Below are positions 8,778 through 18,066 of a stretch of 64,000 bases of DNA, in pieces. The number at the start of each line of letters is the position of its first letter. Within the stretch, counting starts at the first letter, position 1. Where the stretch lies: positions 2,542,001-2,606,000 of the forward strand of contig NZ_CP108352.1 of NCBI RefSeq assembly GCF_036237275.1, written 5' to 3'. The translations under genes were made by a program, and so were the position numbers. The notes beneath the pieces were generated by a model. That model did no database searches. It was not told the DNA's origin and saw nothing but the letters and a program-made list of their open reading frames with translations. This DNA comes from Streptomyces sp. NBC_01353 (GTDB taxonomy: Bacteria; Actinomycetota; Actinomycetes; Streptomycetales; Streptomycetaceae).

Positions 8778-10214
8778 CTAGCCGAGGGACGTCATCACGT
8801 GCTTGATGCGGGTGTAGTCCTCGAAGCCGTACGCCGAGAGGTCCTTGCCGTAGCCGGACTTCTTGTAGCCGCCGTGCGGCATCTCCGCAACCAGCGGGAT
8901 GTGGGTGTTGATCCACACGCAGCCGAAGTCCAGCGCGCGCGACATCCGCATCGCGCGGGCGTGGTCCTTCGTCCAGACCGAGGAGGCGAGGGCGAACTCG
9001 ACGCCGTTGGCGTACGCCAGGGCCTGCTCCTCGTCACGGAACGACTGCACCGTGATGACCGGACCGAAGACCTCGTTCTGGACGATCTCGTCGTCCTGCT
9101 TGAGGCCGGAGACGACGGTCGGGGCGTAGAAGTAGCCCTTCTCGCCGACCTGGTGGCCGCCCGCCTCGACCTTGGCGTGGGCCGGGAGGCGGTCGATGAA
9201 GCCGGAGACCTGCTTCAGCTGGTTGGCGTTGTTCAGCGGGCCGTACAGCACGTCCTCGTCGTCCGGCTGACCGGTCTTCGTGTCCGTGGCCGCCTTGGCC
9301 AGCTGCGCCACGAACTCGTCGTGGATCGACTCGTGCACGAGGACACGGGTCGCGGCCGTACAGTCCTGGCCCGCGTTGAAGAAGCCCGCCACCGAGATGT
9401 CCTCGACGGCCTTGGCGATGTCGGTGTCCTCGAAGACGACGACCGGCGCCTTGCCGCCCAGCTCCAGGTGGACGCGCTTGACGTCCTTGGACGCCGACTC
9501 GGCGACCTGCATACCGGCGCGCACCGAACCGGTGATGGAGGCCATCGCCGGGGTCGGGTGCTCGACCATGGCCTTGCCGGTCTCCCGGTCGCCGCAGATC
9601 ACGTTGAAGACGCCCTTGGGCACGATCTGCCCGATGATCTCGGCGATCAGGACGGTCGACGCGGGGGTCGTGTCGGACGGCTTGAGGACGACCGTGTTGC
9701 CCGCGGCGAGCGCCGGGGCGAACTTCCACACGGCCATCATCATCGGGTAGTTCCACGGCGCGACCTGGGCGCAGACGCCCACGGGCTCGCGACGGATGAT
9801 GGAGGTCATGCCCTCCATGTACTCGCCGGCCGAACGGCCCTCGAGCATCCGGGCGGCACCCGCGAAGAAGCGGATCTGGTCCACCATGGGGGGAATCTCT
9901 TCGCTCGCCGTGAGAGCGACGGGCTTGCCGGTGTTCTCGACCTCGGCGGCGATCAGGTCCTCGGCGCGCTCCTCGAAGGCGTCCGCGATCTTCAGCAGGA
10001 CCTTCTGGCGCTCGGCCGGCGTGGTGTCCCGCCAGGCCGGGAACGCGGCCGCGGCCGCGTCCATGGCGGCGTCGACGTCCGCCTGTCCGGAGAGCGGAGA
10101 CGTGGCGAAGACCTCGCCCGTGGCCGGGTTGACCACATCGATGGTCCGTCCGTCGGCGGCGTCCCGGAACTCCCCGTTGATGTAGTTACGCAGCCGGCGC
10201 AGCTCGGTGGTCAC
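8778..10214 (-). CDS. Gamma-aminobutyraldehyde dehydrogenase (NAD-dependent aldehyde dehydrogenase)
   Basis: A 478-residue aldehyde dehydrogenase. Visible motifs are the PWNYP cofactor segment, the catalytic glutamate in HLELGGKAP (about E251) and the nucleophile in NAGQDCTAATR (about C285). Among ALDHs it resembles gamma-aminobutyraldehyde dehydrogenases, which oxidise 4-aminobutanal from putrescine to GABA. The GTG start at 10214 is preceded by a strong AGGAGG about eight bases upstream; a longer frame to 10280 lacks such a site. It is divergent from the Lrp regulator and functions with the aminotransferase at 10915. Confidence 0.88.
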   Translation of the reverse strand: MTTELRRLRNYINGEFRDAADGRTIDVVNPATGEVFATSPLSGQADVDAAMDAAAAAFPAWRDTTPAERQKVLLKIADAFEERAEDLIAAEVENTGKPVALTASEEIPPMVDQIRFFAGAARMLEGRSAGEYMEGMTSIIRREPVGVCAQVAPWNYPMMMAVWKFAPALAAGNTVVLKPSDTTPASTVLIAEIIGQIVPKGVFNVICGDRETGKAMVEHPTPAMASITGSVRAGMQVAESASKDVKRVHLELGGKAPVVVFEDTDIAKAVEDISVAGFFNAGQDCTAATRVLVHESIHDEFVAQLAKAATDTKTGQPDDEDVLYGPLNNANQLKQVSGFIDRLPAHAKVEAGGHQVGEKGYFYAPTVVSGLKQDDEIVQNEVFGPVITVQSFRDEEQALAYANGVEFALASSVWTKDHARAMRMSRALDFGCVWINTHIPLVAEMPHGGYKKSGYGKDLSAYGFEDYTRIKHVMTSLG

Positions 10215-10405
10215 TTTGCCACCCCTCCTGTCACGTTCATGGTCGCACTTCATCGTGCGGCGTCCCGTTTGCTGAGACACCTCAGCCTAATCGCTTTCCT
10301 GACGCTTTCGACAGGCCCGACATCCGCCAACTTCGGATTCGGTGAGATCTGAAGCCTCAAACAACGAATTACATCGCTCTGGGCTTGCCAGACCGACGAG
10401 TCTCG

Positions 10406-10912
10406 GTGCACAGTGAAGCCGTGGCCAGTCAAAGCACGAACTCCAGAACCGGTTCCGGTTCGTCCCCGACGATCGATGCCGTCTCCTTGGCGATCATCGA
10501 GCAGCTCCAGGAGGACGGTCGCCGTCCGTACGCCGCGATAGGCAAGGCCGTCGGCCTTTCCGAGGCGGCGGTGCGACAGCGGGTCCAGAAGCTGCTCGAC
10601 CAGGGCGTCATGCAGATCGTCGCCGTCACCGACCCGCTCACCGTGGGCCTCCGGCGGCAGGCGATGGTCGGCATCAACGTCGAGGGTGACCTCGATCCGG
10701 TGGCGGAAGCGCTGACTGCCATGTCCGAATGTGAGTACGTGGTCATGACCGCGGGCTCGTTCGACCTGATGGTGGAGGTCGTCTGCGAGGACGACGACCA
10801 CCTGCTGGATGTGATCAACAAGCGCATCCGCACCCTCCCCGGCGTGCGCTCCACGGAGAGCTTCGTCTACCTCAAGCTCAAGAAGCAGACCTATATGTGG
10901 GGAACTCGATAA
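10406..10912 (+). CDS. Lrp/AsnC-family transcriptional regulator
   Basis: About 168 residues. An N-terminal winged helix-turn-helix (IDAVSLAIIEQLQEDGRRPY, then AVGLSEAAVRQRVQKLL) is followed by a RAM/ACT-like effector domain (MVGINVEGDL to the C-terminus). Position between the divergent dehydrogenase and the aminotransferase suggests it controls polyamine/GABA catabolism, perhaps by binding the shared 10215-10405 interval. The start is uncertain: GTG at 10406 or 10421, both lacking a clear ribosome site. Confidence 0.85.
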   Translation: MHSEAVASQSTNSRTGSGSSPTIDAVSLAIIEQLQEDGRRPYAAIGKAVGLSEAAVRQRVQKLLDQGVMQIVAVTDPLTVGLRRQAMVGINVEGDLDPVAEALTAMSECEYVVMTAGSFDLMVEVVCEDDDHLLDVINKRIRTLPGVRSTESFVYLKLKKQTYMWGTR

Positions 10913-10914
10913 TC

Positions 10915-12276
10915 GTGACCCAGGACCTGTCCAAGACCGCGTACGACCACCTGTGGATGCACTTCACCCGCATGTCGTCGTACGAGAACTCCCCCGTCCC
11001 CACCATCGTGCGTGGTGAGGGCACCTACATCTTCGACGACAAGGGCAAGCGCTACCTCGACGGTCTCGCGGGTCTCTTCGTGGTCAACGCCGGTCACGGC
11101 CGCAAGGAACTGGCCGAGGTCGCGTACAAGCAGGCCCAGGAACTCGCGTTCTTCCCCATCTGGTCGTACGCGCACCCCAAGGCCGTGGAGCTCGCCGAGC
11201 GCCTCGCCGACTACGCCCCCGGCGACCTGAACAAGGTCTTCTTCACCACCGGTGGCGGCGAGGCCGTCGAGACCGCCTGGAAGCTCGCCAAGCAGTACTT
11301 CAAGCTGCGGGGCAAGCACACCAAGTACAAGGTCATCTCGCGTGCGGTCGCCTACCACGGCACCCCGCAGGGCGCCCTGTCGATCACCGGCCTCCCGGCC
11401 CTGAAGGCCCCTTTCGAGCCGCTGGTCCCCGGCGCGCACAAGGTGCCGAACACCAACATCTACCGTGCCCCGATCCACGGCGACGACCCCGAGGCCTTCG
11501 GCCGCTGGTGCGCCGACCAGATCGAGCAGGAGATCCTGTTCGAGGGCGCCGACACCGTCGCCGCCGTCTTCCTGGAGCCGGTGCAGAACGCCGGCGGCTG
11601 CTTCCCGCCGCCGCCCGGGTACTTCCAGCGGGTCCGCGAGATCTGCGACCAGTACGACGTGCTGCTCGTCTCCGACGAGACGATCTGCGCCTTCGGCCGC
11701 CTCGGCACGATGTTCGCCTGTGACAAGTTCGGCTACGTACCGGACATGATCACCTGCGCCAAGGGCATGACCTCGGGCTACTCCCCGATCGGTGCCTGCA
11801 TCGTCTCGGACCGCATCGCGGAGCCGTTCTACAAGGGCGACAACACCTTCCTGCACGGCTACACCTTCGGCGGCCACCCGGTCTCCTCGGCGGTCGCGCT
11901 GGCCAACCTCGACATCTTCGACAAGGAAGGCCTGAACCAGCACGTGCTGGACCAGGAGGGCAACTTCTTCGAGACCCTGAAGAAGCTGCACGACCTTCCG
12001 ATCGTCGGCGACGTCCGCGGCAACGGCTTCTTCTACGGCATCGAGCTCGTCAAGGACAAGGTCACCAAGGAGTCCTTCACGGACGAGGAGACCGAGCGCG
12101 TGCTCTACGGCTTCCTCTCGAAGGCGCTCTTCGAGAACGGCCTGTACTGCCGCGCCGACGACCGTGGCGACCCGGTCATCCAGCTGGCCCCGCCGCTGAT
12201 CGCCGACCAGGGCACCTTCGACGAGATCGAAGGCATCCTGCGCTCGGTGCTCACCGAGGCGTGGACCAAGCTCTGA
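10915..12276 (+). CDS. Class III pyridoxal-phosphate aminotransferase, probably putrescine/GABA-type
   Basis: A 453-residue fold-type I aminotransferase. The PLP-binding lysine is K283 in TCAKGMTSGYSPIG, with SDETICAFGR for the PLP-pyridine aspartate and FTTGGGEAVETAWKLA for phosphate binding. Residues 1-30 (DLSKTAYDHLWMHFTRM) are typical of omega-amine:pyruvate and putrescine aminotransferases. It would convert putrescine to 4-aminobutanal, the substrate of the divergent dehydrogenase. I prefer GTG 10915, two bases after the regulator's TAA and with a GGGGA site upstream, over GTG 10897. Confidence 0.87.
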   Translation: MTQDLSKTAYDHLWMHFTRMSSYENSPVPTIVRGEGTYIFDDKGKRYLDGLAGLFVVNAGHGRKELAEVAYKQAQELAFFPIWSYAHPKAVELAERLADYAPGDLNKVFFTTGGGEAVETAWKLAKQYFKLRGKHTKYKVISRAVAYHGTPQGALSITGLPALKAPFEPLVPGAHKVPNTNIYRAPIHGDDPEAFGRWCADQIEQEILFEGADTVAAVFLEPVQNAGGCFPPPPGYFQRVREICDQYDVLLVSDETICAFGRLGTMFACDKFGYVPDMITCAKGMTSGYSPIGACIVSDRIAEPFYKGDNTFLHGYTFGGHPVSSAVALANLDIFDKEGLNQHVLDQEGNFFETLKKLHDLPIVGDVRGNGFFYGIELVKDKVTKESFTDEETERVLYGFLSKALFENGLYCRADDRGDPVIQLAPPLIADQGTFDEIEGILRSVLTEAWTKL

Positions 12277-12304
12277 CCGTCCCCGCCCTCCGAGGCACAG
12301 GACC

Positions 12305-12326
12305 TCACGCCGCCCTCACGGCGTGA
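12305..12326 (+). terminator. First of two stem-loops after the aminotransferase gene
   Basis: A perfect 8-bp stem (12305-12312 with 12319-12326) around a six-base loop lies about 30 bases after the stop codon. It is followed immediately by a larger hairpin, so together they probably terminate the Lrp-aminotransferase transcript. Confidence 0.6.
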
Positions 12327-12330
12327 CCCC

Positions 12331-12375
12331 GGCCCGGGCATGCCGCCATCCGAGTGGATGGCGGCGGCCCGGGCC
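12331..12375 (+). terminator. Second, long GC-rich stem-loop after the aminotransferase gene
   Basis: About 20 bp of almost fully paired stem (GGCCCGGGC... with ...GCGGCGGCCCGGGCC) with one bulge/mismatch and a small GAGT loop. It separates the polyamine genes from the ABC pair at 12495. Confidence 0.7.
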
Positions 12376-12494
12376 GCGTGCTGTCCGTACAAACGGATCC
12401 GAATACTTACGGTGCCCAGTGACCGACAGGCCCGTCCCTTCGTTCCCCCGGACGGGGGAACGTAAGAATCGGATCCGACATCGAGGTGTACGCG

Positions 12495-13223
12495 ATGGCC
12501 CCACCGGACAACGACGTGCTCTGGGCGCGTTCCCTGCACTGCACCCTGGAGGGTTCGGACGTTCTCACCGGCGTCTCCCTGGGCGTGCGCGAGGGCGAGA
12601 TCCTCGCCCTGATCGGCCCGCGCGGCAGCGGGAAGACCACACTGATGCGCTGTCTGTCGGGACAGACGGTCGCCCAGCAGGGCGAAGTCTGGTTCAACAG
12701 CAGCCCCGTCCACACCATGAACCAGGCCCAGCGTGAACGGCTGCGCCGGGACCGCTTCGGCTGGATCGACCCCGAGCCCGGGCTCGTCCCCGAACTGACC
12801 GCCTGGGAGAACGCGGCCCTGCCGCTCCTGCTGCGCGGGGTCTCCCACAAGGCGGCCAAGACCTCCGCCCTGGAGTGGCTGGAGCGGCTCGACATCGGGA
12901 TGCACGGCCGTAAACGCCCGCACGCCCTGACCCAGTCGCAACGCCAGCGGATCGCCATCGCCCGGGCCCTGGTCACCACCCCGTCGCTCCTCTTCGCAGA
13001 CGAGCCGACCGCCTCCCTGCACCGCGCCGACGGGTCCCAGGTGCTGCGGACGCTCACCGCCGCGGCGCGCTCGCACGGCATCACCGTGCTGCTCGCCACC
13101 CACGACAGCGAGGTCGCCGCCCTCGCCGACCGCTCGGTCGCCCTGCTCGACGGGCGCCGCGTCGGCACCGCGGCGCCGACCACCGGGGCGGAGGGCGTCG
13201 CCGCGTGCTCGCTCTCCGTCTAG
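12495..13223 (+). CDS. ABC transporter ATP-binding protein (MacB/LolD-like) with atypical signature motif
   Basis: A 242-residue ABC ATPase. Walker A is GPRGSGKTT (41-49), Walker B SLLFADEPT and the H-loop LLATHD, all intact. The ABC signature reads LTQSQRQR where LSGGQ is usual, which may weaken ATP-dependent dimerisation. The ATG at 12495 has GAGGTG six bases upstream; a GTG at 12486 is possible. The 3' end overlaps the next membrane protein by 19 bases, so the two likely form an exporter or lipoprotein-release type complex. The substrate is unknown. An imperfect inverted repeat containing CGGATCCG flanks the promoter region (about 12394-12413 and 12461-12480). Confidence 0.82.
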   Translation: MAPPDNDVLWARSLHCTLEGSDVLTGVSLGVREGEILALIGPRGSGKTTLMRCLSGQTVAQQGEVWFNSSPVHTMNQAQRERLRRDRFGWIDPEPGLVPELTAWENAALPLLLRGVSHKAAKTSALEWLERLDIGMHGRKRPHALTQSQRQRIAIARALVTTPSLLFADEPTASLHRADGSQVLRTLTAAARSHGITVLLATHDSEVAALADRSVALLDGRRVGTAAPTTGAEGVAACSLSV

Positions 13224-14353
13224 TCCGCGGGGCCCACCCCCTCGTCCTGCTGCGGCGCCTCCTGGTCGCCGCGGCGGCAGCGGGGGTCGGCTTTCTGCTG
13301 CTGTGCACGCTGGGGTACGCCGTGGGCCACCCGGACCGGTCGGCGGCGGCGACCCTGCGCCTGCTGTGGTGCCTGGTCCCGCTGGCGGCGACCACACACT
13401 TCGCGGTCGCCGTGGCCCGTACGGACCCCAGCACGCGGCCGAGGCCCGGGCTCTCGGCGATCGGCCTCGGCCCGGCCCGGCTCACGGCGGTCGCCGCCGC
13501 CTCGACGGCGGTCTCCTGCACGCTCGGCTCGATGGTCGCGCTGCTGTTCTACCTGCACCTGCGCGGGGACATCACCGGGCTGCCGTTCGACGGCGCCGCG
13601 GCCGAACTCCTCGCCGCACACCAGCCGATCCCGCTCGCGGGCGCGCTCACCCTGCTCGCGATTCTGCCGGTGGTCGCCTCCACGGCCGCGGGGCTCGCGC
13701 TGCGCCCCCGCAGGACTCCCCCGGCCCCCGAGGGCATCGAGAAGGTCGCCCCCTCCGGGCTCCCCTGGGGCGTGGCGCTCCTCGCGATGGGCCTCGCGGT
13801 CGAGACGTACGCCGGCGAGGGCGGCGGGGACGCCGCGTTCCCCCTGCCGGGCCGCTTCGACGGCAGCCCCGGCGGCGTGCTCGCCGGCTGGATCCTCACG
13901 GCGCTCGGCCTCGCGATGGCGGGCCCCGGCATCACCCACTGGTGCGGCCGCGTCCTCCAGGCGGTCCGCCCGGGCGCGATCCGTCTCCTCGCCGGCCGCG
14001 TCCTGATGGACGAGGCCCGGCGCATCGGCCGCCCGCTCGGCCTGGTGTGCGCGGTGGCCTCGGGCGCCCTCGCGGCGGCGACGCTGTACGGCGGCTCCCA
14101 GGCGGGCGGCTTCGGCCCGCTGACGGGCCTGGGGGCGGCGCTCGTGATGGCCTGCACGACGGCGACACTGCTGACGGCGGCCCTGGAGTCCAAACAGTGC
14201 CGCGCCCACACCACGGAAGCCCTGGTCCGCCTGGGCGCCCCACCCACAGCACTCCGCAACGCGGCCCTGATGCGCGCCGGAGTCCTGCTGGCGGTGTTCC
14301 TGCCGCTGACGGTCCTGGTAGGACAACTGGCAGCGATCCCCCTCAAGGGCTGA
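13205..14353 (+). CDS. Membrane protein, putative permease partner of the upstream ABC ATPase
   Basis: A 382-residue Ala/Leu-rich integral membrane protein with about eight to ten hydrophobic segments. A cytoplasmic loop around residues 165-185 has RRTPPAPEG. No FtsX or other permease signature is obvious to me, so the role as a permease rests on the 19-base overlap with the ATPase. The GTG start at 13205 lies inside the ATPase gene. Confidence 0.7.
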   Translation: MLALRLVRGAHPLVLLRRLLVAAAAAGVGFLLLCTLGYAVGHPDRSAAATLRLLWCLVPLAATTHFAVAVARTDPSTRPRPGLSAIGLGPARLTAVAAASTAVSCTLGSMVALLFYLHLRGDITGLPFDGAAAELLAAHQPIPLAGALTLLAILPVVASTAAGLALRPRRTPPAPEGIEKVAPSGLPWGVALLAMGLAVETYAGEGGGDAAFPLPGRFDGSPGGVLAGWILTALGLAMAGPGITHWCGRVLQAVRPGAIRLLAGRVLMDEARRIGRPLGLVCAVASGALAAATLYGGSQAGGFGPLTGLGAALVMACTTATLLTAALESKQCRAHTTEALVRLGAPPTALRNAALMRAGVLLAVFLPLTVLVGQLAAIPLKG

Positions 14354-14567
14354 CCCCCTCCCCCACGCGGGCACCCACTCCCGCGTGGGCTGCCGCCCCC
14401 GGTGTGGGCAATCGTCCCGCAGGGCGGTGGGGTCCCCCGGACGAAATCCGGGGGGAGGGTGGGCACGCGGGGCGGCGCCCCGGCGTACGCGTCCGCCCCG
14501 GTCCCCGGCACCCACGGGGCGCGACACCTCGACAGGGTTCCGCCCCACGAGGGCCTATCGTGGCCAC

Positions 14568-15662
14568 ATGACCCGCCCGCACGCGCGCGAAATCCACACC
14601 CCCGCCGAGTTCGACGCGGCCGTCACCGACGGGTCTCTCCTCGGCTACCGGATCCAGTCCGTCGACCTCACCGACCACACCTTCGCGCTGCTCTCGGCCT
14701 CCACCACCGGCGCCGTCTTCCTCGGCTGCGCCATGCAGCCGGAGGCCGCCGCCAAGATCCGTGCCGACGGCGCCCTGGTCTTCCCGCCCGTGCCGGATCT
14801 GCCGTTCGACCCGTACCGCGCCCGGCTCTACTCCCCCGACGAACTGTTCGAAGGCGTCCGGGGCGAGGGATACGAGGAGACCCCCGACGCCCGCGCGTAC
14901 GACTGGTTCCAGCGGACGAAGGCCGACGGCGACATCTTCGCGTCGATGCTCCGCTCCATCCACGACGACGCGATCTCCGACGCCCTCGACGAACTCCTCG
15001 TCGAGACCGGGGTCGTCGGCGTGATGGGCGGGCACGCGATGGGTCGTGGCACCGACGCGTACGCCGGCGCGGCCAGACTCGGGCGGTCCCTGGCCCGTGC
15101 GGGTCTCACCGTGGCGACAGGCGGCGGCCCCGGCGCGATGGAGGCGGCCAACCTGGGCGCGTACACCGCACCGCTCGCCGACGCCACCCTCGACGAGGCG
15201 CTCGAACTCCTCGCCAAGGCACCCTCGTTCACCCCGTCCGTCACCGAGTGGGCCCGCGCCGCCTTCGAGGTCCGCGCGCGGTGGCCGAAGGGCGGCGACT
15301 CGGTCGGCATCCCCACCTGGTTCTACGGTCACGAGCCGCCCAACCCGTTCGCCGGCCACATCGCGAAGTACTTCGCCAACGCCACCCGCGAGGACGGGCT
15401 GCTCGCGCGCTGCACCGCCGGGGTGGTCTTCCTGCCCGGCGCGGCCGGCACGGTCCAGGAGATCTTCGACAACACGACGCCGAACTACTACGAGTCGCGG
15501 GGAGAGCCGACCCCGATGGTCCTGGTGAACCGCGCCCACTGGACGGAACGGCTGCCCGCCTGGCCGCTGCTCCAGGCGCTGGCCGCGGACCGTCCGATGG
15601 CGGCCAGGATCGCCCTGGTGGACTCGATCGACGAGGCCCCGGAGGCGCTCCGACGCCTCTGA
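14568..15662 (+). CDS. LOG-family-like Rossmann protein
   Basis: A 364-residue protein. The C-terminal two thirds show the lysine-decarboxylase-like/LOG fold: VVGVMGGHAMGRG (about 149-161), TGGGPGAMEAAN (184-195) and LPGAAGTVQEIF (289-300). In characterised LOG proteins PGGxGTxxE and GGGxGxM form the nucleoside-monophosphate site that releases a base by phosphoribohydrolase action. Here PGAAGTVQE replaces PGGxGT and the protein has an extra 140-residue N-terminal part, so the substrate is uncertain. It appears monocistronic. Confidence 0.78.
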   Translation: MTRPHAREIHTPAEFDAAVTDGSLLGYRIQSVDLTDHTFALLSASTTGAVFLGCAMQPEAAAKIRADGALVFPPVPDLPFDPYRARLYSPDELFEGVRGEGYEETPDARAYDWFQRTKADGDIFASMLRSIHDDAISDALDELLVETGVVGVMGGHAMGRGTDAYAGAARLGRSLARAGLTVATGGGPGAMEAANLGAYTAPLADATLDEALELLAKAPSFTPSVTEWARAAFEVRARWPKGGDSVGIPTWFYGHEPPNPFAGHIAKYFANATREDGLLARCTAGVVFLPGAAGTVQEIFDNTTPNYYESRGEPTPMVLVNRAHWTERLPAWPLLQALAADRPMAARIALVDSIDEAPEALRRL

Positions 15663-15766
15663 CCGGGGGCAGAGCGGCGCTGATGGCGGACGCGACGGTG
15701 CCGCCTCGACGTCCCACGGCGAGCCTGATCAAGGACCTGGCCGCCGTCCAGAAGCAGGGCCAAGCC

Positions 15767-16873
15767 CTAGAGCCGCCGTACCGCCTGCGCCTCCGCCCGC
15801 TCCACCGACGCCCTGCCGTGCACATGCACCAGCGCCAGATGGAACAGCGCGGGCGCGAGCGGTGCCCAGCGGTGGACGCGGTCGGGGCGGAGCAGGTAGC
15901 GGGTCACGTCGGCCGAGCGGAACGGGACGTAGTCGATCGTCTGGTGTTCCCAGCGGTCGGCGACGCCGCGACCCATGCGCTCCTGGAGCTGATCTCCCGT
16001 CATGTCCTTGAGCCGGGCGTAGAAATGGGCGCCCCAATGCCGCTTGTCCACGTCCAGAACGAAGGCCAGCAGCGCGAGCGAGTACTCGTGCGGCTCCAGT
16101 GACATCTCCTCGCGCATCCCGCGGCGGGCGACCGCGTGCAGATCGGGCGCGTTGCGGCCGGCGGAGTCGATGTGCCGGGCGAGCCCTTCGTTGACGGAGG
16201 AGTTCCACGCACCGGGTGCCATGCGCACCCGGTTGCTGCGTTGGCTCACCGCCAGCAGGTGGTCGGACGTCACCACGGCGATGTTGACGCCGAAGCTGCA
16301 ATGGAGGAACGCGGGGGCGCTCAGGGGCTGTTCGGGGTCGAGGTAGCGGGACCGGGGAGTGGTTCCGTCGGGCATCCGGCGGTCCAGCTGCTGAGCGGCG
16401 AGGAAGGTGTAGTAGTCCGTCGGCCTCAGCCTCAGATGGACCTCGGCCTGCTCGTCGAGGGAGCTCCTGGAGATCTCCAGGCTCTCGACGGCGTACCGCG
16501 GCCCGTTCCACACCGGCGCTCGGTCGCCGGACGCCTCCGCGCGGTTCTCCTCCGCCTCGATCTCGGTGCGCCAGTCGGCCATCTCCTCAGGCAGCGCGAT
16601 CGCCTCGGTGAGGACCTGGACGTGGACGGACTCGGGGGCGATCGCCCGGTCCCCGTCCCCCTCGACGATCAGCGCGGAGGTGCGCAGCGGCCCGAGGGAG
16701 AACGTCGACCACGCCCCGCCCTGCCCCTCCCGGAAGGTGAGGCTGCGGACCATCCCCGCCGAACGCCGCCGGATCCTGAACCAGATGTCCTGCGTCCACT
16801 GCTGGAACAGGGTGGCGAACACGACCCCCAGGATGGCGCCGACCACTCCGTTGCCTAGATCTATTCCGCTCAC
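15767..16873 (-). CDS. Hypothetical membrane-anchored protein with Nudix-like C-terminal segment
   Basis: A 368-residue protein starting at GTG 16873, where an N-terminal hydrophobic helix (about residues 8-24) begins. The rest is soluble and mixed alpha/beta. Around residues 247-259 the sequence AVARRGMREEMSL resembles the second half of a Nudix box (RExxEE), but the preceding glycine/glutamate spacing does not fit and the canonical RE is RG, so catalysis is doubtful. I do not recognise the family. It is divergent from the transporter at 16986. Confidence 0.65.
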   Translation of the reverse strand: MSGIDLGNGVVGAILGVVFATLFQQWTQDIWFRIRRRSAGMVRSLTFREGQGGAWSTFSLGPLRTSALIVEGDGDRAIAPESVHVQVLTEAIALPEEMADWRTEIEAEENRAEASGDRAPVWNGPRYAVESLEISRSSLDEQAEVHLRLRPTDYYTFLAAQQLDRRMPDGTTPRSRYLDPEQPLSAPAFLHCSFGVNIAVVTSDHLLAVSQRSNRVRMAPGAWNSSVNEGLARHIDSAGRNAPDLHAVARRGMREEMSLEPHEYSLALLAFVLDVDKRHWGAHFYARLKDMTGDQLQERMGRGVADRWEHQTIDYVPFRSADVTRYLLRPDRVHRWAPLAPALFHLALVHVHGRASVERAEAQAVRRL

Positions 16874-16985
16874 GCGCAGCAGCGTAGGCCAGATGATCAC
16901 GGTCGGTGGCCGCGCGAGGCAACTTCGACGCCCGATCCCACGTCTGGCAGTCCGTACCACCACCTTTCCGGAACGGAGCCACCCG

Positions 16986-17930
16986 GTGCTCATAGGACTG
17001 CTGACCGCCATCGCCGCCTCGATCTGTTACGGCACGGGCTCCGTCCTGCAGGCCGTCGGGTCGCGCAAGTCCGCCCGGCGCGAGGCGGCCGCGGCGGGCC
17101 GGCTCACGGAGCGCGGCGGGCCGAGCCTGTCCTCCACCGCGAAGGCGGCGACGACGTGGGAGTTCGTCGTCGGCACGATCCTGGACTTCATCGGCTTCGG
17201 TCTCGGCGCGCTCGCGGCCCGGCTGCTGCCGCTGTTCCTGTCCCAGACCGTGATCAGCGCGAACCTGGTCGTCACGGCGGTCCTGAGCGTCCGGCTGCTC
17301 GGGATCCGGCTCACCCGCGCGGAGTGGACGTCCATCGGCGTCGTCTGCTCGGCGCTGGTGCTCCTGGCGAGCGCGGCGGGCCCGGAGGGCAGCGGGCACA
17401 CCCCGGTCGCCACGCACTGGTGGCTGCTCGCGATCTCCCTGCTCCTGATGGTGGGCGGCACGGTTCTCGTACGGCTCCTGGGCGCGCGAGCGGCGATCCT
17501 GGCCGGTCTGCTCTCCGGGCTCGGCTTCGGCGCACTGGGCGTCGGGGTACGGATCCTGAACGGCATCGACCCCTTCGACCTCGGCGCGCTCCTCACCGAC
17601 CCGGCGCTGTACGCGATCCTCGTCGCCGGCATCGGCGGCATGTATCTGCACACCGTCGCGCTCCAGATCGGCTCGGTGAACGGGGCGACGGCGGCGCTGG
17701 TGGTCGGCGAGACGGTGCTCCCCGGCATGATCGGCGTCTGGTGGCTGGGCGACGCCTCCCGCCCGGGCTTCGCCTGGCTCGCCGTCCTCGGCTTCGTCCT
17801 CGCGGTCGTGGGCGCGGTGGCGGTGGCCTGGTTCGGCGCCCCGGAAGGCCACGGGGCGGAGGACACGGAAGTGCCGGACGAGCACGGGTCCGCGCCCGAG
17901 GCCCATCGCGATCCCGTACGCGTTCCCTAG
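16986..17930 (+). CDS. DMT-superfamily (EamA-like) integral membrane protein
   Basis: A 314-residue protein with nine to ten hydrophobic helices and a short hydrophilic loop near residues 20-45, ending in an acidic tail. The two-repeat helix layout resembles drug/metabolite transporters and the actinobacterial NIPA/EamA-like proteins. The substrate is unknown. GTG 16986 has a GGAG about nine bases upstream and directly precedes the first helix (LIGLLTAIAASICYG). The C-terminal tail is rich in Glu/Asp/Gly. Confidence 0.75.
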   Translation: MLIGLLTAIAASICYGTGSVLQAVGSRKSARREAAAAGRLTERGGPSLSSTAKAATTWEFVVGTILDFIGFGLGALAARLLPLFLSQTVISANLVVTAVLSVRLLGIRLTRAEWTSIGVVCSALVLLASAAGPEGSGHTPVATHWWLLAISLLLMVGGTVLVRLLGARAAILAGLLSGLGFGALGVGVRILNGIDPFDLGALLTDPALYAILVAGIGGMYLHTVALQIGSVNGATAALVVGETVLPGMIGVWWLGDASRPGFAWLAVLGFVLAVVGAVAVAWFGAPEGHGAEDTEVPDEHGSAPEAHRDPVRVP

Positions 17931-18066
17931 GCGCCGCGGCCCCGGCCATGATCCGCCGGACACCGCTTGGCTCCCCACGTCGTCGCACCCGCCCTCCACC
18001 GCACGGCGGACCCCGTCCCGCCCACGGAGTGACGACCGTGACGACCGGCGCCGGGACGCTCGTTCC

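Noticed and set aside
15767-16873. Functional Nudix hydrolase
   Set aside because: Only the RExxEE half is recognisable, its first glutamate is Gly and the upstream Gx5E spacing is absent.
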